Assembly: GCF_051304405.1 (NCBI RefSeq)
Contig: NZ_JBPPGG010000002.1
Location: forward strand, 310,001-374,000
Length of the DNA: 64,000 bases
Reading direction: 5' to 3'
Source: Pedomonas sp051304405
GTDB taxonomy: Bacteria; Pseudomonadota; Alphaproteobacteria; Sphingomonadales; Sphingomonadaceae
A program made the translations under genes and the position numbers. This document shows positions 15,765 to 23,662 of the stretch, one piece after another. The notes below the pieces were generated by a model that made no database searches, had not been told where the DNA came from, and saw only the letters and a list, made by a program, of their open reading frames with translations. The first letter of the stretch is position 1. Each line of letters opens with the position of its first letter.

Positions 15765-18700
15765 ATGGCCCTCTTGGACCCTCGCATCACGCTCGAAGAC
15801 AAATATACCAAAGAGCGTGGCCGAGTTTTTATCAGCGGATTGCAGGCGCTGGTGCGTCTGCCACTGGTTCAGGCCGCCCGCGACCGCGCGGCGGGTCTGA
15901 ACACGGGCGGATTCATCTCCGGCTACCGGGGATCGCCGCTCGGCAACTACGACCAGGAGTTGTGGCGCGCGAAGAAGCTGCTGGATGAGCGGAACATCGT
16001 GTTCCAGTCCGGCATCAACGAGGACCTGGCGGCCACCGCCGTCTGGGGCAGCCAGCAGGTGGGCCTGCGGCCGGGCGCGAAGGTGGATGGTGTTTTCGGC
16101 ATCTGGTACGGCAAGGGCCCGGGCCTCGACCGCTCGATGGACGTGCTGAAGCACGCCAACGCCGCGGGCACCAGCCCGCACGGCGGCGTGCTGTGCGTGG
16201 TGGGCGATGACCACGGCGCCAAGTCGTCCACGCTGCCGCACCAGTCGGACCACAACTTCCAGGCGGCGTTCATGCCGTTCCTGTATCCGGCCAGCGTCCA
16301 CGAGTATGTGGAGTACGGCCTGCTCGGCCTCGCCATGTCCCGCTTCTCGGGCTGCTGGGTCGGCTTCAAGGCGACGGCGGACACGGTGGAGACCGCCGCC
16401 ACGGTCGAACTGGACAACGAATGGCGCGAGATCGTCATCCCGCAGGACTTCGAGATGCCCGAGGGCGGCCTGCACATCCGCCTCGGCGACATCTGGCGCG
16501 AGGAGGACTCCCGCCTCCAGCTCTACAAGGGCTTTGCCGCCCAGGCCTTCGCCAGGGCCAACCGGATCGACCGGGTGATCTGGGACAGCCCGCGTCCCCG
16601 GCTCGGCATCGTCTCGGCCGGCAAGGCCTACGCCGATACCCTCCAGGCGCTGGAGGAGCTGGGCATCGATGAAGCGGTCGCCGCCGAGATCGGCATCCGG
16701 CTCTACAAGGTCGGCATGCCCTGGCCGCTGGAGCCGCACGGCATCCGCCAGTTCTGCGAGGGGCTGGAGGAAGTGCTGGTCATCGAGGAGAAGCGCGAGT
16801 TCCTCGAACACCAGATCAAGTGGCAGCTCTACAACTGGGACGAGAAGGTCCGCCCGCGCGTCGTCGGCAAGTACGACGAGAACGGCCAGTGGCTGCTCCA
16901 CCCGGACAACGAGCTGACGCTGGGCGAGATCGCCCACGTGATCGCCTCCCGCATCGCCCGGTTCCACACCACGGACCGGATCCGCGCCAAGCTGGAGATG
17001 TTCGCGGCCCGCGCGGCGGCCAAGCGCAGCTACGCCGCGCCCATCGCCCGCAAGCCCTATTTCTGCTCGGGCTGCCCGCACAACACCTCGACAAAGGTGC
17101 CGGAGAACAGCCGCGCCCTGGCGGGCATCGGCTGCCACATCATGGCGCTGTGGATGGACCGCAACACCGAGACTTTCACCCAGATGGGCGGCGAGGGCGT
17201 CACCTGGGTGGGCGAGGCGCCGTTCACCACCGAGAAGCACGTCTTCTGCAACCTGGGCGACGGCACCTACTTCCACTCTGGCATCCTGGCGATCCGCCAG
17301 TCGGTGGCGGCCGGGGTCAACATCACCTACAAGCTGCTCTACAACGACGCGGTGGCCATGACCGGCGGCCAGCACGTGGACGGCGAGCTGACCATCCCCG
17401 AGCTGGTGCAGCAGCTGCTCGGCGAGAACGTGCGCAAGATCGTCGTCCTCACCGAGGACATGAGCCGCTACGAGACCATCAAGCTGCCGGGCGGCGTCCC
17501 GGTGCTGCCGCGCGCGGAGCTGGACCGCATCCAGAAGGAATTCCGCGAGACGCCAGGCTGCACGGTCATCGTCTATGACCAGACCTGCGCCGCCGAGAAG
17601 CGCCGCCGCCGCAAGAAGGGCCAGTTCCCGGACCCGGACAAGCGGGTGATGATCAACGCCGCCGTCTGCGAGGGCTGCGGCGACTGCTCGGTCCAGTCCA
17701 ACTGCGTGTCGGTGGAGCCGCTGGAGACCGAGTTCGGGCGCAAGCGCACCATCAACCAGTCCAGCTGCAACAAGGACTTCTCCTGCCTCAAGGGCTTCTG
17801 CCCGTCGTTCGTGACGGTGGAGGGCGGGAAGATCGCCACCCCCGCGCTGCCGAAGCAGACCGACTTCGCGGCGGACGTGCCCATGCCGAGCGTCGGCCTG
17901 CTGACGGAGGACTACAACGTCATCGTCACCGGCATCGGCGGCACGGGCGTGCTCACCATCTCGGCCATCCTCGGCATGGCGGCCCACATCGAAGGCAAGG
18001 CCTCGACCACCGCCGACATGGCGGGCCTCGCCCAGAAGGGCGGCGCGGTCTACGCCCAGGTGCGGCTGGGCGCCAGCAACGACCACCTGCTCAGCCCGCG
18101 CATCATCACCGGCGGCGCCGACCTGCTGCTGGCCTGCGACGCGGTGGTGGCTGCAAGCGCGGTCATTCAGGACCTGATGACCCCGGAGCGCACGACGGCC
18201 GTGGTGAACAGCGCCATCCAGCCGATCGCCGACTTCGTGCGCAACCGGGACTTCGACTTCCGCCACGCCCAGGTGGAGCGCGCCATCCGCAACGTGACGA
18301 AGCCGGACGCCAGCGACTTCATCCCGGCGGAGAAGATCGCCACCGCCATCATGGGCGACGCCATCGCCACCAACATGATGATGCTGGGCTACGCCTGGCA
18401 GAAGGGCCGGGTGCCGCTGATGCTGGACAGCATCGCCGGCGCGATCAAGCTCAACGGCGTGGCGGTGGACTTCAACCTGCGGGCGTTCGCGCTCGGCCGG
18501 CTGCTGGCGCACGATCCGGCCAAAGTGCAGGCGCTGGTGGAAGCCGCGCGCGGCCCCATCGCCGAACCGCTCGCAAGGACGCTGGACGAGGTGGTGGCAA
18601 AGCGCGTCGCGGACCTGACCGCCTACCAGGACGCGGCCTACGCGGAGCGCTACCGGAACCTGGTCCGGAAGGTGCAGGCGGCCGAAAGCCGGGTCGCGCC

Positions 18701-19235
18701 CGGCTCGGACAAGCTGGCGCTGGCGGTCGCCCGCAACGCCTACAAGCTGATGGCCTACAAGGACGAGTACGAGGTCGCGCGCCTCTACACCGACGGCCGG
18801 TTCGAGCAGGCGCTGAAGGCCCAGTTCGGCAGCCACAAGGCGCTGAAGGTCCACCTGTCGCCGCCGCTGCTGGCCCGCCACGACCCGGCCACCGGCCGCC
18901 CGAAGAAAATGGTGTTCGGCGGCTGGATGTTCGGTGCGTTCAAGCTGCTGGCCAGACTGAAGGGCCTGCGCGGCACCGCGCTCGACATCTTCGGCTACAC
19001 CGAGGAACGCCGCATGGAGCGCCAGCTGGTGGAGGACTACTTCGCCACGGTCGAGAAACTGCTGGCGGGCCTCGCGCCGGAACGGCTGGAGCTGGCCGTC
19101 GCCATCGCCGCCGTGCCCGACCAGATCCGCGGCTTCGGCCCGGTGAAGGCCGCCAGCGTGCCGCTCGCCCGCAAGCGCGAGGCGGAGCTGTGGACGGCGT
19201 GGGACGGCAAGACGTCCGACCGGAAGGCCGCCTGA
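15765..19235 (+). CDS. Single-chain indolepyruvate ferredoxin oxidoreductase family protein
   Basis: A 1156-residue fusion of the alpha and gamma parts of 2-oxoacid:ferredoxin oxidoreductase, which decarboxylates aryl- or branched-chain 2-oxo acids to acyl-CoA using thiamine diphosphate. The N-terminal pyrimidine-binding region has SGYRGSPLGNYDQELWRAKK. The central TPP-binding part has FCSGCPHNTSTKVPE and CNLGDGTYFHSG. A ferredoxin-like cysteine cluster, CEGCGDCSVQSNC, starts at residue 635. The C-terminal gamma domain begins VIVTGIGGTGVLTISAILGM. GGAGGAGATGAGG provides the ribosome binding site. It probably acts with the downstream enoyl-CoA hydratase and CoA transferase in amino-acid or acyl-CoA catabolism. 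Confidence 0.93.
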   Translation: MALLDPRITLEDKYTKERGRVFISGLQALVRLPLVQAARDRAAGLNTGGFISGYRGSPLGNYDQELWRAKKLLDERNIVFQSGINEDLAATAVWGSQQVGLRPGAKVDGVFGIWYGKGPGLDRSMDVLKHANAAGTSPHGGVLCVVGDDHGAKSSTLPHQSDHNFQAAFMPFLYPASVHEYVEYGLLGLAMSRFSGCWVGFKATADTVETAATVELDNEWREIVIPQDFEMPEGGLHIRLGDIWREEDSRLQLYKGFAAQAFARANRIDRVIWDSPRPRLGIVSAGKAYADTLQALEELGIDEAVAAEIGIRLYKVGMPWPLEPHGIRQFCEGLEEVLVIEEKREFLEHQIKWQLYNWDEKVRPRVVGKYDENGQWLLHPDNELTLGEIAHVIASRIARFHTTDRIRAKLEMFAARAAAKRSYAAPIARKPYFCSGCPHNTSTKVPENSRALAGIGCHIMALWMDRNTETFTQMGGEGVTWVGEAPFTTEKHVFCNLGDGTYFHSGILAIRQSVAAGVNITYKLLYNDAVAMTGGQHVDGELTIPELVQQLLGENVRKIVVLTEDMSRYETIKLPGGVPVLPRAELDRIQKEFRETPGCTVIVYDQTCAAEKRRRRKKGQFPDPDKRVMINAAVCEGCGDCSVQSNCVSVEPLETEFGRKRTINQSSCNKDFSCLKGFCPSFVTVEGGKIATPALPKQTDFAADVPMPSVGLLTEDYNVIVTGIGGTGVLTISAILGMAAHIEGKASTTADMAGLAQKGGAVYAQVRLGASNDHLLSPRIITGGADLLLACDAVVAASAVIQDLMTPERTTAVVNSAIQPIADFVRNRDFDFRHAQVERAIRNVTKPDASDFIPAEKIATAIMGDAIATNMMMLGYAWQKGRVPLMLDSIAGAIKLNGVAVDFNLRAFALGRLLAHDPAKVQALVEAARGPIAEPLARTLDEVVAKRVADLTAYQDAAYAERYRNLVRKVQAAESRVAPGSDKLALAVARNAYKLMAYKDEYEVARLYTDGRFEQALKAQFGSHKALKVHLSPPLLARHDPATGRPKKMVFGGWMFGAFKLLARLKGLRGTALDIFGYTEERRMERQLVEDYFATVEKLLAGLAPERLELAVAIAAVPDQIRGFGPVKAASVPLARKREAELWTAWDGKTSDRKAA

Positions 19236-19245
19236 GGTGACTTCC

Positions 19246-19272
19246 TGCGGGAGGGACTCGATCCCTCCCGCA
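19246..19272 (+). repeat. Variable-stem intergenic hairpin, copy C (after ior)
   Basis: TGCGGGAGGGA pairs perfectly with TCCCTCCCGCA over 11 bp around CTCGA. It begins 11 bases after the ior stop and is followed by CCTCCCATTCCC and a terminator. Confidence 0.8.
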
Positions 19273-19289
19273 CCTCCCATTCCCTTGAC

Positions 19290-19323
19290 GGGCCGTGCGC
19301 GTGATGACGGGTGCGGCCCTTTT
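19290..19323 (+). terminator. Terminator of ior
   Basis: GGGCCGTGC pairs with GTGCGGCCC (nine pairs, two of them G-U) and is followed by TTTTCC. The whole element GGGCCGTGCGCGTGATGACG is repeated almost exactly after the CoA transferase gene and after tadC. Confidence 0.75.
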
Positions 19324-19399
19324 CCTGTGATGAAGACATCAAAGGGCCCGCGACCCTTCTCGCAATCTGAATCCAAAATGGTCTAAACCCGGCTATGCC

Positions 19400-20206
19400 A
19401 TGCAGACCGCAGTCGTTGGGGGCGCCATGGGTGTGATGAACCTGAGTGTCGAGGATGACATTGCCTGGCTGGTGCTGAACCGGCCGGAGAAGAAGAACGC
19501 GCTCAATCATGCAATGTGGGAGGCGCTGCCCGGCCTGCTGCGGCAGGTGGAGGCGGACCGGCGGGCCAAGGTGCTGATTCTGGCGTCCGCAACGCCGGAG
19601 GCGTTCTGCGCGGGGGCGGACATCGAGGAGTTCGCGGTGCGGGCCTCGGACGTGGACTGGCGGCGGCGCAATCAGGCAGCGATCCGCGAGACACAGGCGA
19701 CGCTGGCGCGGCTGGAGAAGCCGGCGATCGCGGCGATCGACGGGGTGTGCGTCGGCGGCGGCTGCGGGCTGGCGATTGCGTGCGACCTGCGGGTGGCGGC
19801 GGACACGGCACGGCTGGGGATCACGCCCGCGAAGCTGGGGCTGGTCTACAGCCTGCACGACACCAAGCTGCTGGTTGATCTGGTGGGGCCGAGTCGGGCG
19901 CGGCACATTCTCTACACCGGCGCGCTGTTCGGCGCGGAGACGGCGCGGGACATGGGCCTGGTGGACGTGCTGACCACGCGGGACCGTCTGCGGGAGGACG
20001 CGCTGGCGCTGGCGCGGGAGATCGCGGCCAATTCCCAGCACTCGGTGCGGGCGACCAAGAAGATCGTGCGGCGGATTCTCGACGGCGCGGCGGACGATGA
20101 CGCGGAGTCGATTGCGCAGTTCTTCGACGCCTTCGACGGGCCGGATTTGCAGGAAGGCGTGCGCGCCTTCACCGAAAAACGGCGGCCGGTCTTTCCGGTC
20201 CGCTGA
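19400..20206 (+). CDS. Enoyl-CoA hydratase/isomerase family protein
   Basis: A crotonase-fold protein of up to 268 residues. It has WLVLNRPEKKNALNHAMWEA, the oxyanion-hole loop AFCAGADIEEF, and the family core GVCVGGGCGLAIACDLRVA followed by LGITPAKLGLVYS. It should act on a CoA thioester, hydrating or isomerising it; the substrate is not evident. The start is uncertain: ATGs at 19400, 19427 and 19436 are in frame, and GGGGG just before 19427 favours that one. It lies 35 bp ahead of the CoA transferase on the same strand, so the two are probably one operon. Confidence 0.88.
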   Translation: MQTAVVGGAMGVMNLSVEDDIAWLVLNRPEKKNALNHAMWEALPGLLRQVEADRRAKVLILASATPEAFCAGADIEEFAVRASDVDWRRRNQAAIRETQATLARLEKPAIAAIDGVCVGGGCGLAIACDLRVAADTARLGITPAKLGLVYSLHDTKLLVDLVGPSRARHILYTGALFGAETARDMGLVDVLTTRDRLREDALALAREIAANSQHSVRATKKIVRRILDGAADDDAESIAQFFDAFDGPDLQEGVRAFTEKRRPVFPVR

Positions 20207-20240
20207 ACCACAACACATCGCAGCGATGGGGAGAGGAAAC

Positions 20241-21464
20241 GTGGCGGGAGCGTTGGCGGGCATCAGGGTGCTGGATTTGTCGCGCGTGCTGGCCGGGCCG
20301 TGGGCGGGGCAAATTTTCGCCGACCTCGGGGCGGACGTGATCAAGGTGGAGCGCCCGGGGGCAGGGGACGACACCCGGGGCTGGGGGCCGCCGTTCCTCA
20401 AGGACAAGGACGGCAACCCCACCCGGGAGAGCGCCTATTACCTCTGCGCCAACCGGGGCAAGCGCTCGCTGGCGCTGGACATCACCCGGCCCGAGGGGCA
20501 GGAGATCGTCCGCAGGCTCGCCGCCCGGAGCGACGTGGTGCTGGAGAATTTCAAGACCGGCGGGCTGGCGAAATACGGCCTCGACTACGAAAGCCTCCGG
20601 ACGATCAATCCGCGCCTCATCTACTGCTCCATCACCGGTTTCGGGCAGACCGGACCCAACGCCGGCCGCCCGGGCTATGACTTTCTCATTCAGGGCATGG
20701 CCGGGCTGATGAGCGTGACCGGCACGCCGGAGTCCGGCCCCACCAAGGTGGGCGTGGCGGTGACGGACCTGACGACGGGGCTCTATTCGGTCATCGCCAT
20801 TCTGGCCGCGCTTCAGGCGCGCCACCGCACGGGCGAGGGGCAGCATATCGACATGGCGCTGTTCGATGTGCAGCTCGGGTGGATGGCCAATCAGGCGACC
20901 AACTATCTGGTGGGCGGCATCGTCCCCGGGCTGATGGGCAACGCGCACCCCAACATCGTGCCCTATCAGGATTTCCCGACGCAGGACGGGCGGATCATCG
21001 TCGCCGTCGGCAACGACGAGCAGTTCCGCCGCTTTGCCGCGATCCTCGGCCGGAGCGAGTGGGGGCAGGACGAGCGCTTTGCGGACAACCGCGCCCGCGT
21101 CGCCAACCGCGCGGAGCTGGTGGCGCTCATCGAGGCGGAGCTGCGGCGCGCGCCCTCCGCCCACTGGCTCGCCGCGCTGGACAAGGCGGGCATCCCCTGC
21201 GGCGCGGTCCAGTCGGTCGCGCAGGCGTTCGAGAGCGAACAGGCGCGCGCCCGGGGCCTGACGGTCGCGCTGGAGCATCCGCTCGCGGGCACGGTCAAGA
21301 CCGTCGCCAACCCGATCAAGCTCTCCGGCACGCCCATCGAATACGGCAGCGCGCCGCCCATGGTCGGCCAGCACAGCCGCGCGGTGCTGACGGAACTGGG
21401 GCTGGGCGAGGACGACATCCGCGCGCTGGCGGAAGCAGGTGTTGTGGGTGGCGTGGAAGGCTAG
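20241..21464 (+). CDS. CaiB/BaiF family (class III) CoA transferase
   Basis: A 407-residue protein of normal length that moves CoA between carboxylic acids through an aspartyl-CoA thioester. It begins AGIRVLDLSRVLAGPWAGQI, then LGADVIKVERPGAGDDTRGW and SLALDITRPEGQEIV. VVLENFKTGGLAKYGLDYE precedes NPRLIYCSITGFGQTGP, and GYDFLIQGMAGLMSVTG lies in the region of the catalytic Asp. I chose the GTG at 20241 because GAGAGGA sits at proper spacing; the open frame extends further upstream but overlaps the hydratase gene and has no similarity. Confidence 0.93.
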   Translation: MAGALAGIRVLDLSRVLAGPWAGQIFADLGADVIKVERPGAGDDTRGWGPPFLKDKDGNPTRESAYYLCANRGKRSLALDITRPEGQEIVRRLAARSDVVLENFKTGGLAKYGLDYESLRTINPRLIYCSITGFGQTGPNAGRPGYDFLIQGMAGLMSVTGTPESGPTKVGVAVTDLTTGLYSVIAILAALQARHRTGEGQHIDMALFDVQLGWMANQATNYLVGGIVPGLMGNAHPNIVPYQDFPTQDGRIIVAVGNDEQFRRFAAILGRSEWGQDERFADNRARVANRAELVALIEAELRRAPSAHWLAALDKAGIPCGAVQSVAQAFESEQARARGLTVALEHPLAGTVKTVANPIKLSGTPIEYGSAPPMVGQHSRAVLTELGLGEDDIRALAEAGVVGGVEG

Positions 21465-21475
21465 GAGATTTTTCG

Positions 21476-21498
21476 CAGGAGGGTCTCGGACCCTCCTG
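21476..21498 (+). repeat. Variable-stem intergenic hairpin, copy D (after CoA transferase)
   Basis: CAGGAGGGT pairs with ACCCTCCTG over 9 bp around CTCGG. It is 11 bases from the stop codon and is followed by AACCTCCCATTTTTTTATC and a terminator. Confidence 0.8.
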
Positions 21499-21519
21499 GC
21501 AACCTCCCATTTTTTTATC

Positions 21520-21553
21520 GGGCCGTGCGCGTGATGACGGGAGCGGCCCTTTG
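21520..21553 (+). terminator. Terminator of the CoA transferase operon
   Basis: GGGCCG pairs with CGGCCC around GTGATGACG and is followed by TTTGG. The sequence is nearly the same as the ior terminator. The T-tail is short, so strength is uncertain. Confidence 0.6.
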
Positions 21554-21564
21554 GACTCTTCGTC

Positions 21565-21602
21565 AAGGAAAAGGGCCGTGCGCGTGATGACGGGTGCGGC
21601 CC
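21565..21602 (-). terminator. Terminator of the Tad operon (reverse)
   Basis: On the minus strand GGGCCGCAC and GTGCGCACGGCCC-type arms (21594-21602 with 21573-21581) form the same hairpin as after ior, and the T-tail TTTTCC comes from 21567-21572. It lies about 65 bp past the tadC stop. Confidence 0.7.
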
Positions 21603-21619
21603 ATAAAACGAACAGGGGG

Positions 21620-21645
21620 TGCAGGGGGATCAAGATCCCCCTGCA
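21620..21645 (-). repeat. Variable-stem intergenic hairpin, copy E (after tadC)
   Basis: TGCAGGGGGAT pairs with ATCCCCCTGCA over 11 bp. Read on the minus strand it lies about 20 bases after the tadC stop and is followed by CCCCCTGTTCGTTTTAT and the Tad terminator. Confidence 0.8.
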
Positions 21646-21666
21646 ATCCACCTCTCTTTTTTGCCC

Positions 21667-22638
21667 TTACTTCCCCATCGAATCCGCGATGGAGCAGGCG
21701 GCCGGGCCCATGATGACGACGAACAGGGTCGGCAGGATGAACAGGATCAGCGGCACGGTCATGATGGCGGGCAGGCGCGCTGCCTTTTCCTCGGCGCGCA
21801 TCATGCGCTCGTTGCGGAATTCGGCGGAGAGCACGCGCAGGGACGAGGCCAGCGGCGTGCCGTAGCGTTCGGTCTGCACCAGCGTGGTGACGACGCCGCG
21901 CATGGACTGGAGGTCAACGCGCCTGGAGAGGTTTTCCAGCGCCTGCCGCCGCTCCGGCAGGAAGCCGAGTTCGATGGAGGTGAGGCTGAACTCGTCCGCC
22001 AGTTCCGGGTAGGCCATGCCCAGCTCGCGCGAGACGCGGGAGAAGGCGGCGTCCAGCGTCAGGCCCGCCTCGGCGCAGATGACGAGCAGGTCGAGCGCGT
22101 CGGGCAGGGCGAGGCGGATGGCCTCGGTGCGCTTCTGGATGGCGTTGGTGACGATCAGGTCCGGCAGCTTGTAGCCCGCCAGCACCACGCCGATGAGGGC
22201 CATCAGCTTGGTGTTGGTGGATTTGTCGGCCATCATGCCGAGGCCGTAGAGCAGGAACAGGGCAACGAGCGCCGCGAGGATCGGGGCGACGAGGCGCGCG
22301 AACTGGTAGACGATGACCGCTTCCCGGGTGCGCCAGCCCGCCTGCGCCAGCCGCTCCGCCGCCTGGCGGGTCTGCTCGTCCTGGAGTACCTTCAGGCGGT
22401 TGAGGATCTGGCCCATGGTGGCCGTGGCGTCCGCCTTGCTGATGAGCGCGCTGCGCCGGCGCGGCGCGGCCAGCCCCGCGCGCAACTGGGCCCGGCGCTC
22501 CTGAAGCGACTTGATGCGCTCGCGCATGGGGTCGCGCACGGTGGTGGCGGCCCAGATGGCAAGCAGCACCATGAAGGCGGCCACACCGGCGAGGATGGTG
22601 GCAAGGTCGAGCGGATCAAGGCCGAAGGGAAGGGTCAC
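21667..22638 (-). CDS. tadC: Tad pilus inner-membrane platform protein TadC
   Basis: A 323-residue GspF-type membrane protein starting at GTG. It has an N-terminal membrane segment (LDLATILAGVAAFMVLLAIW), a pair near residues 120-160, and the T2SSF domain with LPDALDLLVICAEAGLTLDA and YPELADEFSLTSIELGFLPE. The C-terminal segment is IMTVPLILFILPTLFVVIMG. With TadB it forms the base on which the CpaF ATPase works. It is the last gene of the operon. Confidence 0.92.
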   Translation of the reverse strand: MTLPFGLDPLDLATILAGVAAFMVLLAIWAATTVRDPMRERIKSLQERRAQLRAGLAAPRRRSALISKADATATMGQILNRLKVLQDEQTRQAAERLAQAGWRTREAVIVYQFARLVAPILAALVALFLLYGLGMMADKSTNTKLMALIGVVLAGYKLPDLIVTNAIQKRTEAIRLALPDALDLLVICAEAGLTLDAAFSRVSRELGMAYPELADEFSLTSIELGFLPERRQALENLSRRVDLQSMRGVVTTLVQTERYGTPLASSLRVLSAEFRNERMMRAEEKAARLPAIMTVPLILFILPTLFVVIMGPAACSIADSMGK

Positions 22639-22650
22639 GGCTGCCGGTTC

Positions 22651-23634
22651 CTAAACCTTGAAGTTGACCATCTTGTACATGATGAAGCCGCCGATGCTCA
22701 TCCACAGGAGGCCGCCGATGCCGGCGGCGATGAGGCGCGGATCGCTGAAGAAGCCGGCGAGATACGTGCTGTTGACCAGCCAGATCAGGCCGAACACGGC
22801 AAAGGGCAGGGCGCCGACGATGTAGGCGCTGGCCTTGGCCTCGGACGACATGGCCTTGATCTTGAGCTTCATCTGCTGGCGCTTGCGGAGCACGTCGGAG
22901 AGGTTGTCGAGCGTCTCGGCCAGGTTGCCGCCGGTCTCCCGCTGGATGGCGAGGGTGATGACGAAGAACTGGAACTCGGGCGTGGGCACGCGCCGGGCGA
23001 TGTCGCCCAGCGCCTGATCCATGGTCTGGCCGATCTTGATCTTGTCGGCGACGGTGCGGAACTCGACGCCGACGGGATCGGGAATTTCCCGGCCCGCGAT
23101 GGCGAGCGCCTCGGTGATGGGCAGGCCCGAGCGCAGGCTGCGCACCATGAGATCGATCGCCTCGGGAAAGACGGCGACGAATTTCTGGATGCGGCGGCCG
23201 ATGAGAAACCCGATGGTGGCGTGGGGCAGGCCGAGGCCGACGAGGATGCCGAGCAGGATGCTGAGAAGCAGCGGGAAGCCCAGCGCCAGCCCCACGAGGG
23301 TGAAGCCGATCATGAGGCCGCCGCACAGCGCGCCGTACTGGCCGAGGCTGATGTCGCGCCCGGTGCGGCTGAGGCGCGCGCGCAGCTCCGCCGGGCGCGG
23401 GATGATGCTGCGCACCATCTGGTCGAACGCCGTCTCCTGCTTCATCGCGTGGATGCGCCGCATCTGCGCCTTGGCCGCGCCCTCGCGGCTGCCGGCGAAG
23501 CGGTCCCGGATCTGGTTCAGGCGCCTGGCCGCCTTCTTCTGCGGATTGGGCGCGGTGAAGAAGGCCAGCGCCAGCAGGGCCAGCACGAGGACGCCGCTCA
23601 CGAGCAGGAGAAGGAGCAACGCGGGCGAATTCAT
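22651..23634 (-). CDS. tadB: Tad pilus inner-membrane platform protein TadB
   Basis: A 327-residue GspF-type protein with an N-terminal membrane helix (LLLLLLVSGVLVLALLALAF), central membrane segments (LMIGFTLVGLALGFPLLLSI), the T2SSF domain with FPEAIDLMVRSLRSGLPITE and RETGGNLAETLDNLSDVLR, and two C-terminal helices. It is 12 bases upstream of tadC and 28 bases after cpaF, so all three are cotranscribed. It is a partner of TadC in the pilus motor platform. Confidence 0.92.
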   Translation of the reverse strand: MNSPALLLLLLVSGVLVLALLALAFFTAPNPQKKAARRLNQIRDRFAGSREGAAKAQMRRIHAMKQETAFDQMVRSIIPRPAELRARLSRTGRDISLGQYGALCGGLMIGFTLVGLALGFPLLLSILLGILVGLGLPHATIGFLIGRRIQKFVAVFPEAIDLMVRSLRSGLPITEALAIAGREIPDPVGVEFRTVADKIKIGQTMDQALGDIARRVPTPEFQFFVITLAIQRETGGNLAETLDNLSDVLRKRQQMKLKIKAMSSEAKASAYIVGALPFAVFGLIWLVNSTYLAGFFSDPRLIAAGIGGLLWMSIGGFIMYKMVNFKV

Positions 23635-23662
23635 CGGGAATGTCCTGTTGCGGGCGCGAGGG

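Noticed and set aside
15618..19376. 1252-residue reverse open frame opposite ior
   Set aside because: No recognisable domain, biased composition, and a complete oxidoreductase on the other strand.
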